From Deinococcota bacterium (GTDB lineage Bacteria; Deinococcota; Deinococci; Deinococcales; Trueperaceae), in contig CAUJFI010000052.1 in assembly GCA_963170125.1 (NCBI GenBank), forward strand, positions 21,764 to 85,763: a stretch of 64,000 bases of DNA. The letters are read 5' to 3'. The notes beneath the pieces were generated by a model that saw nothing but the letters and a program-made list of their open reading frames with translations, was not told the origin of the DNA and ran no database searches. Every line of letters starts with the position of its first letter. The first letter of the stretch is position 1. A program made the translations under genes and the position numbers. Shown in pieces: positions 34,154-42,978 of the stretch.

Positions 34154-34750
34154 ATGCCGCAAAGGCGCCTCATCCTAGTAACCGTCGCGCTGCTGGCGCT
34201 CGTGGCCGCCGGCGCCGCGCTCTTCCTCCCGCGCACGGGCGCCGCGCCGGGGTGGGCGGGCGTGCTGCTCGACAGCCCGCTGCCCATGGGCGACGTCACC
34301 CTGGCCACCACCGGCGGCGAGCGCGCCGCGCTCGCGGACCTGGCCGCGCCCTACCTGCTGGTGTTCTTCGGTTACACGAGCTGCCCCGACGTGTGCCCGC
34401 TCACCATGGCGCGCCTGGCGCGCGCCTACCGCGGCCTGGGCGAACCGGCCGAGGTGCAGGTGGTGATGGTCACCGTCGATCCCGCCATCGACACGGCCGA
34501 GCGCCTGCGGGCCTACGTGGAGGGCTTCCACCCCACCTTCCTTGGGCTGCGCGGCGGCAACCAGGAGGTCGCCGAGGCCGCCCTGCGCTTCTACGTGGGC
34601 GTCAACGCCCTGGGCGACGGGCTCGTGGCGCACTCCGACCCCGTCGCGCTCCTGGGGCCCGACCGCACCATGCGCCTGCTCTACCCGCAGGACAGGCTCG
34701 CGGGCCTGGAGGAGGACCTGCGGGCCGTGCTGGCGGGCCCGGCGTGGTGA
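34154..34750 (+). CDS. SCO1/SenC-family copper chaperone
   Basis: 198 residues. N-terminal anchor helix, then VFFGYTSCPDVCPLTMARL with the CxxxC copper/thiol site and the conserved copper-binding His in LVAHSDPVALLGPD. SCO proteins deliver copper to the CuA site of cytochrome oxidase or buffer periplasmic copper. Co-transcribed with the DsbA-like gene, which could reduce its cysteines. Confidence 0.93.
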   Translation: MPQRRLILVTVALLALVAAGAALFLPRTGAAPGWAGVLLDSPLPMGDVTLATTGGERAALADLAAPYLLVFFGYTSCPDVCPLTMARLARAYRGLGEPAEVQVVMVTVDPAIDTAERLRAYVEGFHPTFLGLRGGNQEVAEAALRFYVGVNALGDGLVAHSDPVALLGPDRTMRLLYPQDRLAGLEEDLRAVLAGPAW

Positions 34751-34752
34751 CA

Positions 34753-34772
34753 GACGCCATCGTCACGGCGTC
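34753..34772. terminator. Small bidirectional hairpin between convergent genes
   Basis: GACGCC and GGCGTC form a 6-bp stem with an 8-nt loop in the 28-bp gap between the SCO and merA stops. Short, without T-tracts, so only a candidate. Confidence 0.4.
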
Positions 34773-34778
34773 CACCGC

Positions 34779-36197
34779 TCAGGCGCAGCAGGAGAGCCTG
34801 GTCACGTCCTGGGTGAACGCCTGCGCCGCCAGCTTCACGCCCTCCGCCCACGTCAGGTAGGGGTGGAGGGTGGAGGCGAGGTCGGCGCTGGTGAGGCCGA
34901 AGCGCAGCGCCAGCGTGGCCTCGCCGATGACGTCGCCGGCGTTGGCGGTCAGGAGGTGCGCGCCGAGCAGGCGGCCGCCGGCCACATCCGCCACGAGCTT
35001 GATGAGGCCGCGGTCGGAGCCGGTGACGGCCGCGCGCGGGATGGCCGCCGCCGGCAGCGTCGCCACTTGCACGGCGTGCCCCGCCGCCCGCGCCTGCGCC
35101 TCCGTCAAGCCCACGGCGGCGAGCTGCGGGTCGGTGAAGGTGACGCGCGGCACCACGCTCGCGTCGAGCGGCACGCTGGGCGCGCCCGTGAGGTCGGCGA
35201 GGGCGGCCTCCGCCGCGACCCGGCCCGCCGCGGCGGCGAGGTAGACGAACTGGGGGGCGCCGGTGACGTCGCCGGCGGCGAAGACGCCCGGGTTCGAGGT
35301 GCGCATGAACCCGTCGACGCGCACGAAGCCGCGCGCGTCGACCTCCACCCCCGCCGCCTCCAGGCCGAGGCCGGCGGTGGCGGGGCGGCGGCCGGTGGCC
35401 ACCAGGAGCTGCTCGGCGCGCAGCGTCTCTTCCGTGCCGCCCTGCGCGACGTCGAGGCGGTAGCCGGTCGTATCGCGCTCCACGCGTGTCACGCGCGCGC
35501 CCGTGCGCAGCTCCAGGCCCTCGGCGGCGAGGGCGTTCGCCAGCGCGTTCGAGAGTTCGGGGTCCTCGGCGGGCAGGATGCGCGCTTCGGCCTCAATCAC
35601 GGTGACCTTGACGCCGAAGCGCGCGAACGCCTGGCCCAGCTCCAGGCCGACGGCGCCGGCGCCGAGCACGATCAGCGACGCCGGCAGCACCTTAAGCTCC
35701 ATGGCGCTGGTGCTGGTGAGGGCGCCCCCCTGCGCCAGGCCGGGGACGGGCGGTAAGGCGGGCGCCGCGCCCGTGGCGATCACCACCTTGCGCGCGCCCA
35801 CCACCGCCTCGCCCACGCGCACGCGGCCCGCCCCCAGGAGCGCGGCTTCCCCGCGCAGGAGCGTCACGCCCTCGTAGCCGGCGAGCACGTCGAGGTACTT
35901 CTCCTGCCGGAGGCGCTCGATCACGGCGCCCTTGCGCGCCTGCGCCTGCTGCCAGGCGGCTCGCGCCTCGCTGGCGAGGGCCGGGAAGCTGCTGCGGGCG
36001 GCGTGGAAGTGGGCGGCCGCCTCGAGCAGGAGCTTGGAGGGGATGCAGCCGACGTTGACGCAGGTGCCGCCCACCACCGTGCCCTCGGCGATAGCGACGC
36101 GCGCGCCCAGCTCGGCGCCGCGGATGGCGGCGGCGGTGCCCGCCCCGCCCGTGCCGATGATCAACAGGTCGTGATGGGAGTTCTCTGCCCTGGCCAT
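34779..36197 (-). CDS. merA: Mercuric reductase
   Basis: 472 residues. Reduces Hg2+ to volatile Hg0 with NADPH. FAD site LLIIGTGGAGTAAAIRGAEL, redox-active GGTCVNVGCIPSKLL, NADPH site LIVLGAGAVGLELGQAF, and the C-terminal vicinal cysteines in TRLSCCA, which are diagnostic of MerA over dihydrolipoamide dehydrogenase. There is no N-terminal HMA domain. No MerT/MerP uptake genes accompany it. The ATG lies 6 nt after the -10 of a MerR-type promoter (36204-36235), so the mRNA is probably leaderless. Confidence 0.95.
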   Translation of the reverse strand: MARAENSHHDLLIIGTGGAGTAAAIRGAELGARVAIAEGTVVGGTCVNVGCIPSKLLLEAAAHFHAARSSFPALASEARAAWQQAQARKGAVIERLRQEKYLDVLAGYEGVTLLRGEAALLGAGRVRVGEAVVGARKVVIATGAAPALPPVPGLAQGGALTSTSAMELKVLPASLIVLGAGAVGLELGQAFARFGVKVTVIEAEARILPAEDPELSNALANALAAEGLELRTGARVTRVERDTTGYRLDVAQGGTEETLRAEQLLVATGRRPATAGLGLEAAGVEVDARGFVRVDGFMRTSNPGVFAAGDVTGAPQFVYLAAAAGRVAAEAALADLTGAPSVPLDASVVPRVTFTDPQLAAVGLTEAQARAAGHAVQVATLPAAAIPRAAVTGSDRGLIKLVADVAGGRLLGAHLLTANAGDVIGEATLALRFGLTSADLASTLHPYLTWAEGVKLAAQAFTQDVTRLSCCA

Positions 36198-36203
36198 GCC
36201 CGC

Positions 36204-36235
36204 AGGCTAGACCCTCCCGTAAAGGGGAGGGTCAA
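36204..36235 (-). promoter_or_regulatory. MerR-type promoter/operator of merA
   Basis: -35 TTGACC (36235-36230) and -10 TAGCCT (36209-36204) are separated by 20 bp, the overlong spacer MerR regulators correct by twisting DNA. A perfect 9-bp dyad, GACCCTCCC (36210-36218) and GGGAGGGTC (36225-36233), fills the spacer. The operator overlaps the merR stop codon. Confidence 0.85.
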
Positions 36236-36654
36236 GCGGCCGCGCCCGGGCACGCGGCGGACGGGTCGGCGAGGTAGACGCAGCCCTCGCCCTCGCAGGC
36301 GGGGCGCGGGTGCGCCTCCGCCCACGCCAGCCGCTCGGCGAGCTCCGCCTCCAGGCGCGTCCACTGCGCCAGGCGCTCGCGCACGTCGCGCAGGTGCCGC
36401 ACCAGGACCTCGCGCGCCTCCTGGCAGGGCGGGTGCTCGTGCTCGCGCGCGTCGAGGACGTCCCCGATCTCCCGCAGCGTGAGGCCGAGCGCCTGCGCGC
36501 CGCGGATGAACTGCGCGCGCTCGGCGGCCCCGGCGCCGTAGTAGCGGTAGCCGTTGGCGCCGCGCTCGGCCGCCAGCAGGCCCAGGTCCGTCCAGTACCT
36601 GAGGGTCTTCACCGACTCGCGCGTGCGCCGCGCCAACTGCCCGATCGTCGTCAT
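36232..36654 (-). CDS. merR: MerR-family regulator of the mercury genes
   Basis: 140 residues. N-terminal winged helix (TIGQLARRTRESVKTLRYWTDLGLL), dimerisation coiled coil, and cysteines at 77, 120 and 125 (PPCQEAR, ACEGEGC). Hg-type MerR has three cysteines with different spacing (82, 117, 126), so the metal may be Hg but this is not proven by the pattern. The ATG at 36654 has TACCAT 5 nt upstream. The only MerR-type promoter nearby is that of merA, immediately downstream. Confidence 0.88.
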   Translation of the reverse strand: MTTIGQLARRTRESVKTLRYWTDLGLLAAERGANGYRYYGAGAAERAQFIRGAQALGLTLREIGDVLDAREHEHPPCQEAREVLVRHLRDVRERLAQWTRLEAELAERLAWAEAHPRPACEGEGCVYLADPSAACPGAAA

Positions 36655-36720
36655 GCCCCATGGTAGCGGTGACGCTTCCGCCCACACGTCGCCGGCTCAT
36701 GCGGTTCGCGGCTCCTGCTG

Positions 36721-37089
36721 CTACGTGCGCTTCAAGATGCAACAGGGCAAGCCGGCCGTCACGTTCATGAACCGCGAAACGGTCACGATCACTTCCGTGC
36801 AGCCCGCCTTTGGCTTGAACGCCGCGTCGCGCTTGAATAGGTCGAGCTTGCACACGAGGGCGGTCGCCGCCTTGTCGGCGCCACTTCCCAACCACACGTT
36901 GTTGCCAGAAGCGTCGCCCACGGTCGTCCCGGCCAGGTAACCGTAAACCAGCGGGTAGATCGACTCCATGAGTTGCGGGGTCGGCGCGCCGTAAGGAAAG
37001 TCGACAAGGGTGGCGCCGATGTGGACAAGCGTGTCGCGCCTTGACGACAACGCCCTTGTAGCCGGTAGCGGCGACGTCTTAGCCGACAT
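36721..37089 (-). CDS. Hypothetical protein
   Basis: 122 residues that I do not recognise. The frame has strong G/C preference at third codon positions and normal composition (for example SIYPLVYGYLAGTTVGDASG and a tail with LPCCILKRT), which favours a real gene. It could be the C-terminal part of a larger lost protein. Orientation follows merR-merA, 66 bp upstream of merR. Confidence 0.5.
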   Translation of the reverse strand: MSAKTSPLPATRALSSRRDTLVHIGATLVDFPYGAPTPQLMESIYPLVYGYLAGTTVGDASGNNVWLGSGADKAATALVCKLDLFKRDAAFKPKAGCTEVIVTVSRFMNVTAGLPCCILKRT

Positions 37090-37499
37090 GGGCCGGCCTG
37101 ACCCGGGGGCGCCGCCTCACGGCGCGCCTCGCGGGCCGGAACTAGAGGGACCGAGGTGCCCGGCTGGACGGCGGCGGCGCTCAGCCGGGCACGGCTCCTT
37201 TCGCCTGAAGCGCGGAGTGTCCGCCGGTTTCACCTGCGGACACTTGACGGGCCTCGTCGCTGCTCTGGGTTACCGTTTCCACATCAACATCGAGAGCGAG
37301 GACGGCTCCGGTGAGCACGGTCGGGTGCCGCCCTGTCGCTGAGCGCTCCGAAGCCCAACCGCGGCTGGGATTCAGCAGCGGACACAGGCTAAGCGAGGAA
37401 CCGTCGCGCGCCTTCACCCCTGTGGGGGCGGCGGCGTTTTCATGGGGTCCGGGGGGGCGGCTGCCGCGTTCTGGCCGTCAGCGCGCGGCAGCCGGGCGC
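37090..37499. other. 410 bp without a recognised gene
   Basis: Contains the hairpin at 37156-37192 (11-bp perfect stem, GTGCCCGGCTG with its complement) that could end pdxS transcription about 300 nt past its stop. On the plus strand at about 37230-37340 a short run reads LTGLVAALGYRFHINIES, which looks like the tail of an HTH antitoxin, but no start or upstream domain is present. Confidence 0.45.
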
Positions 37500-38450
37500 T
37501 CACCAGCCCCGGCGGGCCAGAAGCTGGTCCTCCGCGAGCGACTCCATGCCGATACCGACCATGGCCTCCCCCAGGTTCTTGGACAGTTCGGCGAGGGCGG
37601 CGGGGTCGTCGTGGTGCTTCACGGCCTTCACTATGGCGTGGGCGCGCCGCGCCCACGCCGCTTGGCGGCGGCTCTCATCGGTCTCGCTGGCGGCGGCCTT
37701 GAAGATGCCGGATCCCACGAACACGCCGTCGACGCCGAGCTGCATCATCAACGCGGCGTCGGCGGGGGTGGCCACGCCGCCGGCCGCGAAGTTGGGCACG
37801 GGCAGGGCGCCGTGCTCATGGACGTAGCGCACGAGGTCGTAGGGGGCGCCGTGTTCCTTGGCGTAGCTCATGAGCTGCTCGCTGGCCAGGCTTTGCAGGG
37901 CGCGGATCTCGCCGATCACGCTGCGGGCGTGGCGCACGGCTTCGACCACGTTGCCGGTGCCGGCCTCGCCCTTTGTCCTGATCATGGCGGCGCCCTCGCC
38001 GATGCGCCGTAGGGCCTCGCCGATGTTGGTGGCGCCGCACACGAACGGCACGCTGAACGCGCGCTTGTCGATGTGGTAGGCGTCGTCGGCGGGGGTCAGT
38101 ACCTCGGACTCGTCGATGAAGTCGACGCCGATGGCCTGCAGGATCTGGGCTTCGACGAAGTGGCCGATGCGCACCTTGGCCATCACGGGGATGGACACGG
38201 CGGCCATGATCTGCTCGATCAGGCCGGGGTCGGACATGCGCGCCACGCCGCCCTGCACGCGGATGTCGGCGGGCACGCGCTCGAGCGCCATCACCGCCAC
38301 TGCGCCCGCCTGTTCGGCGATGCGCGCCTGGTCGGGCGTCACCACGTCCATGATGACGCCGCCCTTGAACGTTTCAGGAGATCCCGCTTTGCTCGTGCGC
38401 GCGCTGGCGGTTGCGCGCGTTGCGCTCCCCGCCCCGTTTTCCTGGTGCAT
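37500..38450 (-). CDS. pdxS: Pyridoxal 5'-phosphate synthase, PdxS subunit
   Basis: 316 residues, intact TIM barrel. Makes PLP from ribose-5-phosphate, glyceraldehyde-3-phosphate and ammonia. [20 protein letters not shown] (Asp), [27 protein letters not shown] (Lys), [30 protein letters not shown] (second Lys) and [19 protein letters not shown] are present. The glutaminase PdxT is not nearby, so ammonia would come from a host PdxT or free pool. An enzyme of core metabolism is unusual as metal-island cargo. Confidence 0.95.
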   Translation of the reverse strand: MHQENGAGSATRATASARTSKAGSPETFKGGVIMDVVTPDQARIAEQAGAVAVMALERVPADIRVQGGVARMSDPGLIEQIMAAVSIPVMAKVRIGHFVEAQILQAIGVDFIDESEVLTPADDAYHIDKRAFSVPFVCGATNIGEALRRIGEGAAMIRTKGEAGTGNVVEAVRHARSVIGEIRALQSLASEQLMSYAKEHGAPYDLVRYVHEHGALPVPNFAAGGVATPADAALMMQLGVDGVFVGSGIFKAAASETDESRRQAAWARRAHAIVKAVKHHDDPAALAELSKNLGEAMVGIGMESLAEDQLLARRGW

Positions 38451-38728
38451 GTTTACCTGCCCTTCTCGTGATCATGCTACGCCCTGGCCGCGCTGGGGGG
38501 CGCCGGCTGCGGCGGCTGGTGTTTGCGAGGCAACACTAACTTTGCATGGGCCTTGAACAGCCTGAACACCCGTAGGGGAACATGGGGCATCGGCGGCGGA
38601 CGCTTGCCCGGCCGCCCGGGGGGGCGTCCGGAAGGCTGCGCCAACGACGCTCCCACGAGGTGCCTGGCCCCGGGGTCGCCGCCCGCCCTTCGGATCGACG
38701 AGCGGGACGGAAAAGGAGCTGAACTGCT

Positions 38729-38965
38729 ATGAACGTGCGCCACATGCACCGGCACCTCGCTTGGGCTATCGCGACGGTCGCGCTGTTGGCCGTCCTCTTC
38801 ACGCGCGAGTCGCTGCCGATCTGGGTGCCGCTCGCCCTACTCGCCCTCTGCCCGTTCGCCGTGCTGCTGTTGATGCGAGAGGCGCGTGCTCTCGACGAGC
38901 GGCTGCCCGAGCGGCGGCCGGCCGAGGCCCAAGGGGGGGAAGACGCCGATGGCAACTCGCGGTGA
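38729..38965 (+). CDS. Small two-helix membrane protein (DUF2933-like)
   Basis: 78 residues with two hydrophobic stretches (LAWAIATVALLAVLFT and WVPLALLALCPFAVLLLM) and an acidic, charged tail with EARALDERLPERRP. Proteins of this shape are common beside copper ATPases. Shine-Dalgarno AAGGAG lies about 12 nt before the ATG. First gene of a four-gene plus-strand run. Confidence 0.75.
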   Translation: MNVRHMHRHLAWAIATVALLAVLFTRESLPIWVPLALLALCPFAVLLLMREARALDERLPERRPAEAQGGEDADGNSR

Positions 38966-39115
38966 CGGCTTGGCCCGCCCTAGGCATCCCCGGCGCGCCC
39001 GGCTGGGCTCGGCGAAGTGGGGCGGCGGCCAGCACGCGCATCCTAGGGGCCCGAGCCGCTTCGGGGCCGCGAACGCCGCCGCCCGACTCGAGCCCACGCG
39101 AAAGGAGTGGCGCTC

Positions 39116-39493
39116 TTGAGCATCGCCGCCTGGCTTGGCAACCTGGCGGGCGTAGCCGTCGTCCTTTGGCTCGTCCGCGAATTATGGCTCGCCCACCGCG
39201 AAGGCGCCACCGTGCCCCAAGTGGCCGGCGTCCAGGCGGCGCGCATCACCGTGCAAGGCGGCTACGGCCCCGCCGCGGTCTTCGTCGCGAAGGGCAAGCC
39301 GGTGCGCCTTGACTTCACCCGCCGCGAGGCGAGCCCCTGCAGCGAGCTGGTCATCTTCGACGGTGTCGACCGGCGCGCCGAACTACCCGAGAACGAGACC
39401 GTCAGCGTGGAGTTCACCCCTCGCCGCACGGGCCGCATCACCTTCGGATGCCACCGGGGCACGCTCCGCGGCCACGTGATCGTCGTCGACTGA
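39116..39493 (+). CDS. Membrane-anchored cupredoxin-domain protein
   Basis: 125 residues. N-terminal helix (LGNLAGVAVVLWLVREL), then a cupredoxin_1-like beta domain: RITVQGGYGPAAVFVAKGKP, RREASPCSELVIFDG and RITFGCHRGTLRGHVIVVD, with Cys/His residues fit for copper. TTG 39116 is chosen as the start because Shine-Dalgarno AAAGGAG (39101-39107) sits 8 nt upstream; a GTG at 39107 overlaps that site. Confidence 0.8.
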   Translation: MSIAAWLGNLAGVAVVLWLVRELWLAHREGATVPQVAGVQAARITVQGGYGPAAVFVAKGKPVRLDFTRREASPCSELVIFDGVDRRAELPENETVSVEFTPRRTGRITFGCHRGTLRGHVIVVD

Positions 39494-39538
39494 GCACGCG
39501 CATGCTCGGCGCCCGCCGGCGCCGGAAAGGATCAGCGC

Positions 39539-39898
39539 ATGAAGCACGAGAACACGCCCACCTGTAACGAGCGCAGCCGAGGGACCCACGACTGCCACGA
39601 GGCGCCCGTCGCGGCCGAAGCGGCCCCGCAAGCCGGAGGCGCGCAGGCGCTCCTCTCTCTCGAGGTCAGCGGCATGGGGTGCCCCGCCTGCGCGGCGCGC
39701 GTTCGCAACGCGCTCGTCGCCGTGCGCGGCGTGATCGGCGCCTACGTGCGGCTCGAAGCCGGCCGCGGGAGCGTCATCTACGATCCGCGGCGCGCCTACC
39801 CGCTGCGGCTGCTCGAAGCCATCGAACGCGAGAGCCGGCGAAGCCGCCACGCCTACCGGGCGGCGGTCACGGGCGTGCGCTTGCTGGCAGGCCCATGA
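39539..39898 (+). CDS. HMA-domain metal-binding protein (CopZ-like)
   Basis: 119 residues. A Cys/His-rich, polar N-terminus (KHENTPTCNERSRGTHDCHE) precedes an HMA domain with SGMGCPACAARVRNAL (CxxC). Probably a cytosolic copper carrier or sensor for the neighbouring ATPases. Shine-Dalgarno GGAAAGGA upstream. Its stop overlaps the next start (ATGA). Confidence 0.85.
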   Translation: MKHENTPTCNERSRGTHDCHEAPVAAEAAPQAGGAQALLSLEVSGMGCPACAARVRNALVAVRGVIGAYVRLEAGRGSVIYDPRRAYPLRLLEAIERESRRSRHAYRAAVTGVRLLAGP

Positions 39899-40095
39899 CC
39901 GCGCCGACCGGCGTGGATGAGAACCGGGGCGCGGTCGCCCCGCGGGGTTACGGGCTGCCCGACGACGCTGACCTGAGGATCGACCCCGTGTGCGGTCAGG
40001 TCGTGAACGCCGGCTACGCCCCGTACTCCCGGGCGCGCTTCGACGCCGAGCCCGGCGCCTTCGCCGGGGACCGCGGTAACGTCCCCCACTGGTAG
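39895..40095 (+). CDS. Short YHS-like protein
   Basis: 66 residues, translationally coupled to the HMA gene. LRIDPVCGQVVNAGYAPYSRARF resembles the start of a YHS/TRASH metal domain (DPVCGM...), but the following YFC..C half is missing and replaced by a Gly/Pro-rich end (GDRGNVPHW). Either a truncated YHS protein or a single-Cys derivative. Confidence 0.6.
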   Translation: MTAPTGVDENRGAVAPRGYGLPDDADLRIDPVCGQVVNAGYAPYSRARFDAEPGAFAGDRGNVPHW

Positions 40096-40204
40096 GCCTC
40101 GCGGTCGGTGACCCCCGCGAAGTATCCCGGCTGAACGAACGCGAGGCTCGTCGTGACGCTCGGCGCACGACCGACGTCCACCCCGCCCCGCGCGGTAAGG
40201 CTCA

Positions 40205-40231
40205 ACGGCGCCTCGGACCCCGAGGCGCCGT
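40205..40231 (+). terminator. Hairpin terminator after the cupredoxin-HMA operon
   Basis: Perfect 11-bp stem, ACGGCGCCTCG with its complement, and a GACCC loop, 110 nt beyond the YHS-like stop. The next 450 bp (40232-40681) hold only low-quality frames and no gene I would call. Confidence 0.65.
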
Positions 40232-40681
40232 CGGCGTAGCGTGGGCGCGTCGGTACGCGCCTGGCGAGGGCCGGGCCACGCCCGTGCGCCGACGGTCGGG
40301 GCGTCGACGGCGCCGCAAGGGGCGACCGGGAAGCACTCACTGGTCCGGGCCACCCCGGCCGCTCGCGGGGTCGCGCGGGCGCTGCGGGAGTTCGGCCCCG
40401 CCCTGCGGCGCGGGCCCGGGCTTGGGTTCCTTCGGCAGCGAACGCTCGTGCGCTGGTGGGTCGGTCCTGGGCGGGTGCTAGGGCTGCCTGGAGCCCACTG
40501 CGCCAACCGACGGCGGGTCGGGGGCCTCGCGCTTACCGCCTGCCAGCTCGCCGCCGTGAGCCATGGGGCCAAGGGGCGCCCGACCACGCTCGGCTGGCGT
40601 TCAGGTGAGGGTTCGCCCTCAGGCCCGGGCGCGTGTCGCGAAGTGGCACGCGCGAACTTGAACAGCGCGCTGCTACAGACC

Positions 40682-40723
40682 GGCGCCCTGGAAGCCGTGA
40701 CCGGGTCCGGCTTCCAGGGCGCC
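40682..40723 (-). terminator. Hairpin terminator of the copB-type ATPase gene
   Basis: Perfect 15-bp stem, GGCGCCCTGGAAGCC with its exact complement around a 12-nt loop, 50 bp beyond the ATPase stop on the minus strand. It is the last element of the long leftward copper operon. Confidence 0.7.
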
Positions 40724-40773
40724 TCGGCGCTTGGGGGGCGCCTAGAGTCCGCCGGGACGCGCGGGGCGCGGCC

Positions 40774-42921
40774 TCACGCGGCGGAGAGGTCGGTGCGGCG
40801 CAGCAGCATGGCGTTGAACGCCACCACGACGGTGGAGACGCTCATGAGCACCGCGCCCACCGCCGGGGAGAGGAGGAAGCCGATCCCCGCCAGCACGCCG
40901 GCGGCGAGGGGGATGGCGACGGCGTTGTAGCCCGTCGCCCACGCCAGGTACTGCATCAACTTGCGGTAGGTGGCGCGCGAGAGCTTGAGCGCGGCCAGCA
41001 CGTCGAGCGGGTCGTTCTCCACCAGCACCAGGTCCGCGGACTCGATGGCGACGTTGGTGCCGGCGCCGATGGCGATGCCGAGGTCGGCCTCGAGCAGGGC
41101 GGGGGCGTCGTTGATGCCGTCGCCGACGAACGCGGTGCGCGCGCGCTGCTGCAGCTCGCGCACCTTGTCGGCCTTCTCGCCCGGCAGCACGCGGGCGTAG
41201 TAGCGCTCGATGCCGAGCTCGGCGGCGACGGTGCGCGCGACGGCCTCGGCGTCGCCGGTGATCATCACGGGTTCGACGCCAGCGGCCTTGAGGGCGCGGA
41301 CGGTGTCCTTGGCGCTCTGGCGCACGCGGTCGGCGAGGCCGACCACGGCGAGGGCGCTCCGTTCGTTCATGAGGGCGATGGCGCTCTCGCCGCGCGCTTC
41401 GGCTTCCTGGAGCGCCGTCTGCAGCGACTCGGGGAACGCGAGCCCCTGCTCGGCGATCCACTCGGGGCGCCCGACCGTGTAGGTGACCCCGTCGACGCGG
41501 CCCCTCACGCCCTTGCCGGCGACGACCTCGAAGTCCTGGGAGCGGGGCAGGTCTAGGCCGCGCGTGCGCGCCTCCTCCACGATGGCCTGCGCCAGGGGGT
41601 GCTCGCTGCGCGTCTCGAGGGCGGCGGTGATGGCTAGCGCCTCGCGTTCGTCCATGCCGTGGACGTGCGCGGCGCTGACGCCGAACTTCCCTTCGGTGAG
41701 GGTGCCGGTCTTGTCGAACGCCACGATGCCGATGTCGCGGGCGCGTTCGAACGCCTCGCGGTTGCGCACCAGGATGCCGTTGGCGGCGCTCATGGCGGTG
41801 GCGTTGACGGTCACGAGGGGGATGGCGAGCCCCAGGGCGTGCGGGCAGGCGATGACCAACACCGTCACGGTGCGGGTGATGGCCTGCTGCAGGTCGCCGG
41901 AGGCGGCGAGCCAGGCCACGAAGGTGATGGCGCCGGCGGCCACGGCGATGTAGAAGAGCCAGCCGGCGGCGCGGTCGGCGAGGTTCTGGAAGCGGCTGCG
42001 CGAGGCCTGGGCTTCCTCCACCAGGCGCTGGATCTGCGAGAGGGTGGTCTCGCCGCCGGTGCGGGAGACCTCGACCGTGAGGGCGCCCTCGCCGTTGACG
42101 GCGCCGGCGACGACCTCGGAGCCTTCCTCCTTGGGGACGGGCCGCGATTCGCCGGTGAGGAACGCTTCGTTGACGCTGCTGCGGCCTTCGGTGACGAGCC
42201 CGTCGGCGGGGAGCTGCTCGCCGGGGCGCACGAGGATGCGGTCGCCGTGGCGTAGTTCGGCTACCGGCACGTCCTCGATGGTCCCGTTGACGATGCGGTG
42301 GGCGGTGTGGGGGATGAGCGACGCGAGGTTCTCGAGCGCCCGGGAGGCGCCCTGCACGCTGGCCATCTCTATCCAGTGGCCCAGGAGCATGATGGCGATG
42401 AGGGTGGAGAGCTCCCAGAAGAACGGCACGCCGGGCACACCGAGTGCCACCGCCATGCTGTAGACGTAGGCGACCGTGATGGCGAGGCTGATGAGCGTCA
42501 TCATGCCGGGCTGCTTGGCGGCGAGCTCGTGGCGGGCGCCCTGCAGGAAGACGAGGCCGCCGTAGAGGTACAGCACCGTGCCGAGCACGGGATTGACCCA
42601 TTCGCTGCCAGGGAAGCTGATCGCCTGGTAGCCGAACCAGGCCTGGAACTGCTCGCTGAAGTAGAGGATGGGGAGCGTCAGGACCAGCGCGACCCAGAAG
42701 CGGTCGCGGAACATCTCCGGCGAGTGGCCGGCGTGCTTGTCGTGCCCGCCGTGGCCGGCGTGCGCGCCGTGATCGCCGTGGCCGGCGTGGTGGTCGGGGG
42801 CGAGCTGGGCGTCGTGCTCGGCGTGGTGGACGTGCGGCTCGCTCTCGATGGCTTCCGTCCAGGGGTCTTCGGTGCTCGTGGCCGAGCCGTGGTGGTCGTG
42901 ATGGTGGTCGTGGTCGTTCAC
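40774..42921 (-). CDS. copB: P1B-type copper ATPase with CPH motif (CopB-like)
   Basis: 715 residues. A strongly His-rich N-terminus (HDHHHDHHG and later His-Gly-His clusters, residues 3-66) replaces HMA domains. The membrane motif is CPH in VIACPHALGLAIPLV, with FDKTGTLTEGKFG, HPLAQAIVEEAR and [19 protein letters not shown]-type pumps export copper, often Cu2+ or Ag+. Last gene of the operon copZ-csoR-copA-44491-gap-copB. Confidence 0.93.
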   Translation of the reverse strand: MNDHDHHHDHHGSATSTEDPWTEAIESEPHVHHAEHDAQLAPDHHAGHGDHGAHAGHGGHDKHAGHSPEMFRDRFWVALVLTLPILYFSEQFQAWFGYQAISFPGSEWVNPVLGTVLYLYGGLVFLQGARHELAAKQPGMMTLISLAITVAYVYSMAVALGVPGVPFFWELSTLIAIMLLGHWIEMASVQGASRALENLASLIPHTAHRIVNGTIEDVPVAELRHGDRILVRPGEQLPADGLVTEGRSSVNEAFLTGESRPVPKEEGSEVVAGAVNGEGALTVEVSRTGGETTLSQIQRLVEEAQASRSRFQNLADRAAGWLFYIAVAAGAITFVAWLAASGDLQQAITRTVTVLVIACPHALGLAIPLVTVNATAMSAANGILVRNREAFERARDIGIVAFDKTGTLTEGKFGVSAAHVHGMDEREALAITAALETRSEHPLAQAIVEEARTRGLDLPRSQDFEVVAGKGVRGRVDGVTYTVGRPEWIAEQGLAFPESLQTALQEAEARGESAIALMNERSALAVVGLADRVRQSAKDTVRALKAAGVEPVMITGDAEAVARTVAAELGIERYYARVLPGEKADKVRELQQRARTAFVGDGINDAPALLEADLGIAIGAGTNVAIESADLVLVENDPLDVLAALKLSRATYRKLMQYLAWATGYNAVAIPLAAGVLAGIGFLLSPAVGAVLMSVSTVVVAFNAMLLRRTDLSAA

Positions 42922-42978
42922 GGGTCCTCCTCGCGGGTGATGGTGGTGTGAGCGGGCGGCGGCTGGGCCGCGGCTGGT

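Noticed and set aside
37230..37345. Antitoxin-like tail LTGLVAALGYRFHINIES on the plus strand
   Set aside because: No start, no helix-turn-helix upstream and no toxin partner; at most a gene scrap.
40241..40680. Long plus-strand frame between two terminator hairpins
   Set aside because: Composition is that of GC-rich non-coding DNA, with no Shine-Dalgarno, no family likeness, and overlap with the copB terminator.
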